Positions 46,126 through 56,965 of a stretch of 64,000 bases of DNA are shown in pieces. A model generated the notes under the pieces. The model had not been told where the DNA came from, made no database searches, and was given only the letters and a program-made list of their open reading frames with translations. The DNA comes from Cryphonectria parasitica EP155 (Eukaryota > Ascomycota > Sordariomycetes > Diaporthales > Cryphonectriaceae). The translations under genes were made by a program, and so were the position numbers. Position 1 is the stretch's first letter, and every line of letters begins with the position of its first letter. Where the stretch lies: assembly GCF_011745365.1 (NCBI RefSeq), contig NW_024468914.1, forward strand, positions 3,312,228-3,376,227. Reading direction: 5' to 3'.

Positions 46126-47665
46126 TCACCCTTTGGTGACGTACAAATGAACCACCGGCTTTCCGCCCGGCAATCCAGTCCGAGTCTTGTCCCACCCTAC
46201 CTCCTTGATCTGTTTATTCATGTTGTCCTCCTCATCTGCACCGAAGCTCATACCTTTGTACCACCGCCCATTCCCTCCCTGGTGACACTCTGTTACCCTG
46301 TTCTTCCTAGGGTCGGGGTTCACCGCGCCGAAGCCCTTGAGCAGCGAGGCGAGGGTGGTGTTGGTCGGTACATGCACTGTATGAAACGGCCAGACGAAGT
46401 GTGGGGGTAGGTTCCAAGGGGGCGTGTCTCCGGTGCGGAAGACGTGGATCTTTGTGTGCTCTGAAGGGAAAAAGTAGTTGTATCCGGGCTCACAGCCCAC
46501 ACCACCGGTCGAGTTAGTCATGTTTGCCGCTGGTAGAGAGGCGTCGATGACGGGCTGCCCCGTAGCCATGCGAGCCGTGTTGGCAAAGGCAGGTGGTTGC
46601 TGTACACTGGCCGGTGCCAGAGGCTGCTGGGCAGCATTCATCATCGGGTAAGTCCAGGGCTGGTTACCGTAGCCCCAGTAGGGATATTGCACTGGAGGAT
46701 AGTACTGTGCAGCACCGTTAGGATAGGGAAACGAGTAACCGCCGTAGGCCTGTCGGCTGGTCGGAGGAGGAGGGCCAGTATCACGACCCCAAGCTGGATT
46801 GTGACCGCCGCGGGGATGCGCCATCATAAATGTGGCTAATGCGCAAACAGTGTCAATGATTATGCACGAAGGCCCAGGGAGTGTTTTGTGGTCTCACAAA
46901 CCAGCTGTGAAGGTATTGGGATAATATGGAGCCCAAGGACCGTATTGGCCGACAAGTGGGAGCCCGGGAGGCGGAGGGAGGGCCTGGACTGGTTGATGAT
47001 TCCAGTTGTTTGACTGTAATTGTTGATGCAGATGCCAGTATGAAGTAGGCCTCGGTGCTAAACTTGGTGTGACTGGGGGAGGTCGAGGATCTTCTACAGT
47101 GATGGTGTAGTCTTGAGGCTGTTCTTGAAGGCTCAAGTTGCGGAGATCTTGGTCAATGCTAAAGAGTGTCTCTGTCCAAGTAGTGGTAAGCGAGGAGAAT
47201 GGGAGTCTAGGAAGACAAGCTGGTTTATATAACAATCAAAAAGCAGATAGAAGACTGAAGGGTGAGACATTGGTTGTCATTGGATTGTGGTGTCATTCAG
47301 GAGAACAACTCATGGTATGGCCCTGAGTGACTCCCAACTTCAAAATCGTGTTCATCAGTGCTAATGACTATAGCCACACACTTACCAGTGATTGGGTCGC
47401 GAGGAGGGGGTGGGCCGGGATCGAAACCATGTACCGGACTCCAGCCTCTGGGACCAAAGTTGGTTCTGAGTAGGAGGCAAACCTCCTTGTGCCAGACAAC
47501 TCGATTAGAAAGGTCGTAGAAGCTTGCAACTATGAAGCAAGACCAGCTGTTATCCGGGGGATTGACCTCTAGGTAGAGACCGATGATGAGCTTGACAGCC
47601 CCTCCAGGATAGGGGCCTGACAAGATATAATGAGCAAACCCTCTATTGATTTGTGGAAAAGACAT
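46126..47665 (-). CDS. Three-exon Pro/Tyr-rich protein, function unknown
   Basis: Not recognised. Exons 47665-47386, 47219-46902 and 46835-46126 join in phase 1 at both junctions (introns of 166 and 66 nt, donors GTAAGT and GTTTGT), giving 435 residues. The N-terminal part (1-95) looks folded, with FAHYILSGPYPGGAVKLIIG and VWHKEVCLLLRTNFGPRGW. The middle (about 95-320) is Pro, Gln, Tyr and Trp rich and probably disordered, with PPPPGLPLVGQYGPW and a run of short YxPYxG-like segments. The C-terminal 115 residues look folded again: FFPSEHTKIHVFRTGDTPPW, ending in PVVHLYVTKG, rather like a small ubiquitin-like or beta-grasp domain, but I cannot name it. No signal peptide or membrane segment is seen. 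The agreement of phases and the shared composition support one gene and not three. The first exon could extend upstream. Confidence 0.65.
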
Positions 47666-49899
47666 GGGAGGATGGCAAGCCGGAATTTGTCGTTGCTTTC
47701 TCTGAGATTCGGAGATGAGATGCTCATTTAATATGTCCTTAGCGATAGGAGCGAAGACTGCTGTGTTGTTAAGTGGTGTGATTGAACTCAAGTATATGTT
47801 CAAAGAACATTTGTAATTCTGTCAAGCACAAGGGCTGCCATTAAATACTTGTTTGAGTACTCATCATCCAAATGGTTTTTCCACCAGAGGAAATTGTCTC
47901 CAACGACTGAGTGACAACACTGTGTTTATGAATCGTGCACAGTCTTCATATGCTACGCCGAAACAGTCTTTATGAAGAAGGGAGCAGAATATAGGCAGGG
48001 AGAAGTCAAGACTATCGGTTCATTATTCTTGAGTGGCTTTCAAGGTGAAACTCTAACATCACCCATCTTCTGTCATCATATGATAGTTGGTCAGTCATGA
48101 ATTCTCTTTGTCACAATCATGACTTTTGGGTGGAGGTGATCATGATGAGAAATGAGAGTCACTATTTAACAAATATCCTCAAGTGCATCAGTCTCAAGCT
48201 TCAGAGGTGCCTTAATAGGTTAAATATCTCTGGAAGATTTTGAGTGAATACACATCAACCGTCACTAGTCAATAACAGTCAGTTATTAATACTCTGATAA
48301 GGATATGTAAAGCATCCTTGACTGTAGCTGTCCCGTTTCAGTAATGACTCAAATGCCTATTTGATGTCACACGCAAGCCATATTGCGTGGGGGCGTTCTT
48401 TGATGAGCTCCTAGGAGAACCGGTCTGTGTATTCACAAGCTGTCATTGATGATCAAGCTGTCGAGGGATGACAGCTATCTCTTGAAGACGCAGTGCTGAG
48501 TGATCATCACTGGGAGCAGTCCGTGGCTCTGCTATACACCATAATGATGCCTGGAAATAGTAAGTAGATAGAGCTGGACCTTATGCAATTGCTACTTCTT
48601 AGTATTGACCTGAACACCAAGAACCACTTGCAGCTGACCCGAATTCACCCTTTGAAAAGACCAGATTTACGAATTGGATCTCTCTTGGCTATACTCACTA
48701 TCTACCACTCGAATTTGAGGCCCCATTCACATCAGTGTGGTCATTGTCATCTGCACCAAGCTTCACACCATTACTTACGATGAAGTATTTCATCTTTGGA
48801 CATTGCCTCAGAAATGTCACGGTCACTGGGTGTGCAATCCGCCTCAGCACATTAGAACTGTGACTCGGAAAAGACAACAGACAAGGACAGACAGACTATT
48901 ACCTGGTACAATTACCATCTGTCCCCTTTGGCATAGACCAAACCAAGTCTCTCTTAGGCGCAGTTCGCTCTCAGTCTGAAGAACCACTGTGACTCGCAGC
49001 CAGCCAGAACTGTTGACAGGCGCCAACAAAAGAAATTGAGAAGCCCAAGAATAGCCCAGCCAGCCTAGATGCATCACCCGCTTATCACAAGCCAGTTAAG
49101 ACTAAAAACATTGTGGTCCCTGTAAAATGTGAATGTCCACTTGTGGGCGACACCAATTTCATCAGTATGCCCCCCTCCCCCCTCTTTTCAGCAGTGATAT
49201 CCCTGCTACACATTGCACATATTCGTGCACACGCCTGCCTCCTTCAGGAAAATAAACAGAACCTGGCAAATTTGCGCATTCGACACTGCAACAAGAAACA
49301 CACAAGACATTCACGAGAGAATCGGCCGCCTTTCAAGATGTCAACAGGTCTTTCTAAACATGTATTGGACCCCGATCAGACGCGTGGCGCAAACAAGATA
49401 CTCCTCCATTGCATGAAGAAGTAATTAATATGTAGTATCTCAAGCGGGGTCGCAGTGACCCGCAGACCGAGCCGCAATAGCTCCGAAGGAGAAGGAGGTC
49501 GCAGTTTTAGAAACAAAGTAAAGGTGGAGGTGGCGAGTCCATCGTTGTTGGCTCTCAAAGTAGAAACGCGCAGCAGGACAAATTTGCCTGGCTCGCCCAA
49601 GAACTCAATTTTGGCTTGAAAAGATTACATAGCGTAGTCTGCTCGTGAACTCATTTTGTAAGTATGTAGGAGAAATGAAGGTAAACTTGATGGGAACATG
49701 AAGAGGAAAAAAAAAAAGGAAGACAAAGAATTGTATCCTTCGATGGTACTACTCGCTTTTCCTCTGGGTATTATATGCCAAACTTCATCTTTAGGTCTTT
49801 AAGAGTGTGCAACTTAATACACCATCACGCCAAAGCCCACCTCACTTCACTGCCTGCCACACAAGCCTGTCTCTTCCTTCTCAATCTTCACCATTACTA
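47666..49899. other. 2.2 kb spacer, nothing recognised
   Basis: No gene is supported. A minus-strand frame at 49376-49600 has protein-like character in part but lacks an ATG-led gene structure or a known domain. Confidence 0.45.
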
Positions 49900-51678
49900 C
49901 TACAACTCCATACCGTCCCGGTCCGCGACAAACTGCCTGTAGTTCTCCCTCGTCCAACGCCTCGCCGTCTTGCCCCACCATGCCATGGGAAGACTCAGAG
50001 ACAGCGCGGCGAAGGCCAGCACGCCAGCAGCCACAAACGTGTACAGAACACCGTCGGCATCCATCCACGGGCTCGTGACAAAGCTGAAGATCATGCCGAT
50101 GGTGTTGTTGATGACGGCGACGCCCACCATGCCCTCGAGGACCATCTCAGGGTAGGCGTCGACGAGGTATGCCATGGACAGATCGCCGGCGCAGCCGTAG
50201 CCAAATCCGATGAAGCCAAGGCCGACATAGGGCGCGGGCCAGGCCCAGCCCTCGCCGGATCCGATACCGAACAGGAACATGCCGGTCGGGAAGAAGATGG
50301 TAGGCAGGATCATCAGCCACAGCCTGCTCTCGGCCTCCATGATGCCGCCCTTGCGGCGCGTGATCCACAGCGTGAACCAGTCGCTGCCCCAGCCGGCAAG
50401 GAAACAGCCGATGACAGAGCCGATGACCGTAGGGATGTTCATGTTGCCCACCTCGCCGTCGGTGTAGTTCCAAGGCGGGCCATACCAGTTGTCCTGCTCC
50501 ACGGTGAGGTAGAAGGTGAGCCAGGCGTTCTGCGCACCCCACTGGATGCCGGCGTACCAGACGGCTGGGAAGGTGAACACCTTGAGGGTGTGCAGGAGGC
50601 GGCGGGCGTATTGCTTGAAGCCATAACCACGCAGGTTTCCTGCAGGCGTGATGATGGCGATCCGCTGCCAGTACGTCTTGGCCTTCTCGGGGGAGGCGAA
50701 GCCGCCGCTGCGCTCAACATCGACGGCCGTGGGCGTGGCTGCGCCTTGGCCAGTAGTTGTGATCTCTTTCTTCTCGGCGAGACTGGAGTCGGGAAGTGCG
50801 CTGGCAGTAGCACGGTCTGAGAGGCCCAGGCCGTGCATTGTGGTGTACCGAGCGCGGTCGAATGCTGTCTCCTCGAGGCCGAAATACAGCAGGATCAAGG
50901 TGCCGCCAGAGAAGACGGTGCCCATGTAGCCGACCCAGCGGTAGCCGAGGTAGCTCTGCGCGATGTAGCTTGCAATCAGCGAGCCCATGTAGGTACCGAT
51001 GCTGGTGGCCAGCACGTAGATGCCGATGGCGGCACCAGCTTGATGCTCAAACCACAGGTCCATGAGACTGAGCTGGACAAGCGCCTCGGCGACGGACTCG
51101 CTGGCGCCAACGAAAAGCTGGCTCCAGATGGTGTCGCTGGCAGTCTGGGCCAGACCAAACCAGAGATTCCCTGCAAGGCCCAGGACCATGGCGAAGAGGT
51201 ACAGCAGCCGGCGTCCGTAGAGATGGACTGCCGGAGAGGACAGGAGCGTCCAGTAGCCAATACCAATGAACAAGACACCGGCACCCGTGTTGAAGTACGA
51301 GTAGTCGATGCCGAGCTCCTCATTGAAGCCGTCGCTTGCGGACCCGGCATCGTTAGACGTCGCTGCGGTCAGTGCAGTGATGAAGCACACGAGGGCGGTG
51401 TGCCAGATCTTGCGGGCAAGAGACCACTGCAAGGGGTCGTTGGGCGAGTCGGTAGGCTGCGGGATGAGCACGATGTCGCCGTGCTTCTTGAGAGAGGTTG
51501 CGTCGCCGCCGGGCACGAGGAGCATATGCCCCTCGCTGTCGAACAGGCGGCGCGTGCCAGGAAGGTCCTCTGGATCATCTTGAGTGAGCGTGGGCTGGAG
51601 CCCAGGCTGGTACTCGTTCAAACCATTGTCGGATAGTGGTTGCTGGAGAATTGCAGGAGAAGCTCCAGCATCTGCCAT
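49900..51678 (-). CDS. MFS transporter, DHA1 / HOL1-like
   Basis: A major facilitator superfamily antiporter of the fungal drug:H+ type, similar to HOL1-like and other DHA1 members. Single exon, 592 residues from ATG 51678; an open frame of 51 further codons upstream starts with a non-ATG codon. The N-terminus (about 1-85) is cytosolic and carries the NDPLQWSLARKIWHT segment that usually precedes helix 1 in this group. About twelve hydrophobic helices follow, six before and six after a central charged loop (near 270-330). Motif-like sequence is seen in the helix 2-3 loop (HLYGRRLLYL), and ILLYFGLEETAF closes the first half. Substrate cannot be read from the sequence. Neighbours give little hint; it lies about 2.7 kb from the proposed RiPP cluster and is probably unrelated. 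Confidence 0.9.
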   Translation of the reverse strand: MADAGASPAILQQPLSDNGLNEYQPGLQPTLTQDDPEDLPGTRRLFDSEGHMLLVPGGDATSLKKHGDIVLIPQPTDSPNDPLQWSLARKIWHTALVCFITALTAATSNDAGSASDGFNEELGIDYSYFNTGAGVLFIGIGYWTLLSSPAVHLYGRRLLYLFAMVLGLAGNLWFGLAQTASDTIWSQLFVGASESVAEALVQLSLMDLWFEHQAGAAIGIYVLATSIGTYMGSLIASYIAQSYLGYRWVGYMGTVFSGGTLILLYFGLEETAFDRARYTTMHGLGLSDRATASALPDSSLAEKKEITTTGQGAATPTAVDVERSGGFASPEKAKTYWQRIAIITPAGNLRGYGFKQYARRLLHTLKVFTFPAVWYAGIQWGAQNAWLTFYLTVEQDNWYGPPWNYTDGEVGNMNIPTVIGSVIGCFLAGWGSDWFTLWITRRKGGIMEAESRLWLMILPTIFFPTGMFLFGIGSGEGWAWPAPYVGLGFIGFGYGCAGDLSMAYLVDAYPEMVLEGMVGVAVINNTIGMIFSFVTSPWMDADGVLYTFVAAGVLAFAALSLSLPMAWWGKTARRWTRENYRQFVADRDGMEL

Positions 51679-52873
51679 CGGGGTGGGGGATAGTTGCGCG
51701 AGATTCGCGGCTGATCTATCTCGAGCGCCGTTTGGGTGAGGTGAGAGAATTTTTCTTCTTCTTTTCCCTTCAGTAATAAAAAAAAAACAGTATAAATGAC
51801 GATGCTTCCCGCACCGGTAAGGCCTCAGCACATCGTAGGGTATGTTGCAAGTTTATACCAAGAAGAAGAGGAACAGGAGAAGACGACGTCGAAACAGTAA
51901 AACAAAAACTGCAGATGTCAGCGGTGAAGATCCAAAGAAAGGAGGAAATTTTTCACGGGGCAAAATGTGTTTAAAGGTGGGCCGCGAATATAGGTCTTTA
52001 TCTTCTTACGTGCCCTGCCCTTCGCTTCCCCTTATCTTTCCCAATGCGCCCACAAGTGAGTGGGACACAAGGGGGGGTCGATCTGCGACAGGGGAAACCA
52101 TCCATCAAGCTCAGTCTCCTCTCTCTAGGCCAGCATATTTCTCACTCGCTAACCGTCCACCATCCAACATCTTAGTCCTGCCGTCTCCCCTAAACCCGCG
52201 AGGGCTAAGAGAAGAGGGAAAAGGTGCACCATCTGGCCGGCTCTCACCGTGTGCTAGGCCGTGTTGGGTTTGGACAGAACAAGAATCGGAGCATCCGCTT
52301 CTCACGTTGCATGAGGACTGCGTTACTAGCATGACATTGCCTACGCGGCGTTGGGCAAGTGATGGGCAAGCCCATAAACCACTCCCCCCCCCCCCTCCCA
52401 ATTTGTGCTTGGTTGTGTATGCTGATGGGTGGGTGTATGCTTGGTGTGGGGGGACTTTTCTCTCGCAGTCAGTCGGCCACACCAGGACAGGACTATCGGT
52501 TAGAAATGTCGGTTGCGGCTGCGATCGGCGGTCGGTGTTATTGGAGAAAACAGGGCTGATTGGCGTTATGCGACTTTTGTGTGTGTGCGACCTTTGGCAA
52601 TCCCTGCTTGTTCTTCCCCTTCCGCTCTGCTGGAGGGAAAGTTGGCAGATTCGAACCAAAAGCGCTGCTGCGTTGAGATGCCAAATGACATGGGGCATCA
52701 GTTAAGGAGAGTTCAAGCTGTTTGTTGAAACAGTCGAAGCCAACGATTAGAGAGGCGAGGTTGCTGGGCCCCACGAACATCGTGAAGAGCCGATACGCAT
52801 GTTGCACACCATGTCGAGGGTTTTCTTTGTTGGCAGCCGATGCCGTCGCTTTCCTCGTAGTTAGTTTACTGTC
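51679..52873. other. Spacer, nothing recognised
   Basis: A gap holding the MFS promoter and the 3' flank of the ankyrin gene. A C run lies near 52384-52396. The longest frame (51842-52705 plus) is not domain-like and overlaps an equally open antisense frame. Confidence 0.5.
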
Positions 52874-54004
52874 TCAATCATTAGTCTCTGCCACGATGCG
52901 CAGCCCGCCCTTTAGGACCTCGTTTCTCCTGAGCTCTTCGGCTTGCTGCTTGAGCTTCCTCTTAGCTTCAGCCTCAGCAACAAGCCGCTTCAGGTAGACC
53001 TCGGCCTCGACGGTAGCGCTGTACGCAACGGCAGTCCAGCTCCACACGTTTCTTCTCTCGGCATCAGCACCCGCCGCCAGTAAGGTCCGCAGCACGAGCA
53101 GGTTGCCATTACTGCTGGCAAAATGCAGCGCCGTATTGCCCTCCAGATCGCTATTCCGGACCGCCTGCTCGGGCCCGCACGGCACGTAAGTCAGGAGGAT
53201 CTGCAGCACCGTGTCGTGCCCGCCGCGGCTCGCCTCCATGATGGCATCTCGACCCCTAATGTCGCGTCGCAGGATCGAGTCGGGGTCGTGTTGGCTCAGG
53301 AAGTGGACGATCTCGGTGTGGCCCGCGGAGGAGGCGAGCATCAGCGCAGTTTGGAAGTCATCGTTGAGGGCGGGCAGGTCGGCCTCGTGGCCGAGGGAGA
53401 TGAGGAGCTTGACGATAGGCAGGTGGCCCAATGAGGCGGCGAGGTGCAGGTTCGAGTTGGACAGGCCCTCGGGTGATGTGTCTGGGTTGTGGAGGAGCTT
53501 TGGATGGGATTTGATGATGCGCTTCACGAGGAGCGCGTCGTTTGCGTGGATCGCCCGTCGCAGGCGGAGGGGAGCGTCAATCCTGGATGGGATGGACTCT
53601 CCAGATTAGTCACAGGCCAAATCTTGAGGCTTCTTCCAGATTTGAGGTCTGCAGGTTAGAGAGATGGAGAGGGAGCCTACATCTTGGAAGGACGGTGTTG
53701 GTGGTAGCGAGGTAGTGGACCTCGGGAGATTGGGTCATGAGCTGTCAAAGGTATCAACAGTTGACGATCAGGCGGGTTGAGCTCTGGGATCCCTAGGCCT
53801 AGAGTTGCTGAAGAGTTGGAGATGCTGTACTATTGTAGCAGGTGACAGAGGATGACGTACAGGGCCAAGACGCCCCATCAGGTCAGTTGTTACAGAGCTA
53901 CCCCCGCTAGGAGACAAGGATATGGGATTGCTGATTACTGATTGCGGGGAAGGGGTCAGTGCAGGACTGGGAATGCTAGGCTCTCTCACATCCTGTTTCA
54001 GGGC
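52874..54004 (-). CDS. Ankyrin-repeat protein, 5' structure unresolved
   Basis: The main exon (53582 or nearby to 52874) encodes about five ankyrin repeats: SNLHLAASLGHLPIVKLLISLG, TALMLASSAGHTEIVHFL, DAIMEASRGGHDTVLQILL, NTALHFASSNGNLLVLRTLL. A charged, Lys/Glu-rich helical tail follows. Such proteins are binding scaffolds; the role is unknown. Upstream, an exon beginning at 53741 includes ATG 53738 and HYLATTNTVLP. Before it, 53861-54004 is an exon-like 144-nt frame with AG and GTACGT borders and phase 0 at both ends. The junction between 53681 and the ankyrin exon could not be made to fit with standard GT-AG rules in the right phase: the visible GTAGGC donor leaves phase 1, the CCATCCAG acceptor needs phase 2. 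A GC donor four bases later would fit. A possible first exon starts at ATG 54346. Confidence 0.6.
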
Positions 54005-54374
54005 CTACCAAAGTACTGACTAAGTACTTGAATTATGTTTCAAATCACGAATATAGAGGTCGAAATATTCTAACATGAATTGATTTCAAAATCTACCTCA
54101 AGAGAACAAGGAAAAGTAGTATAAGATAGTCTATACTCGGCTTGAGCTTAATTTACGCCTTGTAAATGAGTTCTCCCCTCCTCCCAGTTTATCCTTGAGC
54201 ATTGTGTGGTGATCGGAGGTTCGTGTAATTATCTTGTCATTTTCATTCCCTACTTCAGCCTCTTCAGCGTAAAAACGACTTCACGTTCGAAGACTGACCT
54301 ATTGTGGCTTTACCTGAGATGATATCGAGGAGGCTCGCTTGATCATGAACCCTCGGAAGAATGAGCCAAGTGCG

Positions 54375-56403
54375 TCAACTTCTGCTCCTGGGATAACCAT
54401 TGATATGACTGTATTATAATGAAGTTAGTTATGCAATTGACCTTGATTGTCATTGTTGAATACTCGCATTGATCAGGGCGGACTACAACAATTGTAGTCT
54501 CACTTGTGCCAACACCAAGCGTATCAAACGCATGGCCATGGCCGGAATTGTAACTCATGTCGTCGACGAAGACTTTGTGCAGACCTTGAATGCAAAGTCA
54601 GTGTCAAATTGTGAACAGATGAGAACCAGAAACGCTCACTTCGAATTCTATATTTCCCAGTCACGGGCTTAAACACTTCAGGTATCTGTACCAGCTCAAT
54701 GTTCGTGCGCTCTGCTTTGAGGACCAGCAGGGGCTCGATCAGACTGTCTGGATCAGCTCCATCGGGTGTAAACTCTTGGATGAGCATCTCAAGCTTTCTG
54801 CCAACGTCTTCGAGACGGCTCTGTATAGTCTTTTGCTGAACATCCCCGTCAAACACAAGAATCCTCCATCGACAGTCTGATTTGATCACGCTGAGCAGCT
54901 GGAAAACCCTTGCGTCGCTGTACCTGACGACCTGTGCGCTGGGCAGCCTCATCCCGACCACTAATTGCGGTCCCGTCTCAGCATTGCTGACTGGACTTGT
55001 CTTTGCCACAGCCATCTGCGTGTCGTGGCCCTGAGAAGGCCAGACAATGATGTTCTTGTCATATCTGTACGCCTGGCCGGCTGTGTATCGTCCCGCCTTG
55101 ACAAACGCGTCTCTCACCAAATTCGAATCATGCCCAGCCGCGTCTCCACGACCGCTTGACTTGAAGATCTGGGTCCACTTTCGGTCGAAGTCGATGAGCT
55201 CCGTGGCCGTCTTCTGTCTCTCGCTGACGTACGTCCTCACCAGATCCTCGCTGGCTTGGCCTGAGAGATACGCACCGAGCTTCCAGCCGATATTGTACCC
55301 ATCCTGCAGACTGAGATTCATGCCCTGTCCAGCCTTTGGGGAGTGCGTGTGGCATGCATCACCAGTCAGGAAGACGCGGAATCGCTCGTGAAAGTGATTA
55401 GCCAGTCGCTGTCCTATGGCGTATGCGGACCACCACCTCGTCTCGGCGATCTCCAGCTCGTACGGTCTGAAGATGAGCCGTGCGCGGTCGTGAATATCTT
55501 TTTCGGTGATCTCGCTGGCAATGGTACCGGGGGGGAATTCGATGTAGAACCTTGAGATTTCATCACCCTCGCGAGGGATGATCATAAGAGTGCCCGAGGT
55601 GGACTGAAGAACACTCTTCTTGCGGATGTCAGGGAAGGTGGTGCGTGGGAAAATATCAGCAACGCCCCAGATGGCATTGGTCGAATCGCCGAGCATGCTG
55701 AAGCCCAGAGACTTCCGGACTGCTGAGTGTGCACCATCACAGCCCTGTCAGGAGCAAGCAGTGTTAGCAGCCCTTCTCCTCGACAGTTTCTCTCTCTGCT
55801 GTTCCAGCAAGGTTTAGAGGCACATCAACTGACCAAGGCGTACTTGGCACGGAACAAGACTTCCATGCCATCCTTTCTCGCAGCCACAGTAACAGGATAT
55901 GCATCCGGGTCATCCGCCTCCTCAGAATCAACCTTGACATTTATCACCTCATGCCCATACTCAACATTCGTCCCGCCACACCGCAGCATCTCATTCGTGA
56001 TGAGCTCATTGATGCGCGTCTGACTGAGGATAACATGTGGCTGGTGACTCAAACCAGGCTCCTTGTCAGGCGCAAAATGAGACCTTTTGATGCCGCCGCC
56101 GCCGCCTTCCCCATCCTTCCCATCCGCATCAAGGCCAGTGTTGCCATCAGGCCCCCAGAACGCTATCTCCAAGACATGATACGACTCCCGCAGCAGCTCC
56201 TCTGAGATGCCAAAACTCTCAAAAATCTCAACAGTGCGGCACTGCACGCCGTCGGCCTTGCCCACCACGAGGGGGCCGTCGCGCGCTTCGAGAATTAGGA
56301 ACGGGATGTTGTATTTGGCCAGCCACAGGGCCGCCATTAGCCCGGCTGAGCCGGAGCCGCATATGAGGACTTCGGTTTGACGGACCTTGCGTGGGTTGGA
56401 CAT
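54375..56403 (-). CDS. FAD-dependent aromatic monooxygenase (phenol 2-monooxygenase type)
   Basis: A group A flavoprotein hydroxylase like phenol 2-monooxygenase, which uses NADPH and O2 to hydroxylate aromatic rings. Exons 56403-55834, 55744-54640, 54584-54464 and 54408-54375 join in phase and give 609 residues. The N-terminal Rossmann motif GSGSAG (about 16-21) binds ADP of FAD. The CDGAHS motif (192-197) and GDACHTHSPKAGQGMN (from 318) bind FAD and NADPH. The C-terminus is the thioredoxin-like dimerisation domain of phenol hydroxylases (about 430-600), ending with the VVVRPDQ strand. The last exon is only 34 nt and its intron (55 nt, GTATTC donor, CTAAC branch point) is inferred. The family usually continues a little past RPDQ, so the true C-terminus may differ. 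It neighbours the UstYa gene and may act in the proposed RiPP pathway. Confidence 0.88.
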
Positions 56404-56965
56404 GGAGGATTATATTGCATTGGGATGCTTTTGATAATGGCTCCCAAGTCCAGGGGTTGCTGAGAGGCATTCAAATGTGAATTATAAGTATAAAGGCAGA
56501 GAAAACAGTCTAGGGAAACGGTCTAGGGTGTTTCGTTTCTCCGCACAGAAACCGCTGCGCGTTCCCGTGCTCCACATGGATGATGCGCACCGAAGGACGG
56601 CACTTGAGTATTACGAACGCCATGGGTATGGGCAAGCATAAGGCTTTCATAAGACAGGCTACTCACGATGACTAGTGACCGATTCACAGTGTTGGATTTG
56701 AGTTGATTATGAACCTAATTATATTGATTCAGAGAAGGTTGGAAAAGATAGCATACAAAGGCCGAATCATGTTTTCCTTTCACTGATACAGAAATATGAC
56801 ATCTCCACAACTCATGTCGTCTCTGACTGTTTCTGTTCGTTTTGTTCCATTTTGCAAGACAAATAGGAGCAGATCCACAACTGCACGTACATTGCAAGTC
56901 GTCGAAATATGTAGGTCCGTTACTGGGCCCAAGTACTCATTCGTCATTCTTTCTCAGATTCCCAT
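56404..56965. other. Spacer between monooxygenase and UstYa-like gene
   Basis: A 560 bp gap with the monooxygenase promoter; an AT-rich TATACTTATAATT-like element lies near 56475-56490 on the minus strand. No gene is seen. Confidence 0.45.

Noticed and set aside
49376..49600. Small minus-strand frame near 49.4 kb
   Set aside because: Partly protein-like but without an ATG-led structure, splice support or family resemblance.
50833..51636. 267-codon plus-strand frame opposite the MFS gene
   Set aside because: Shadow of the MFS coding strand; composition is not protein-like in a membrane or globular sense.
51842..52705. 287-codon plus-strand frame upstream of the MFS gene
   Set aside because: Very basic, low-complexity start and equally open antisense frame; no domain or conserved feature.
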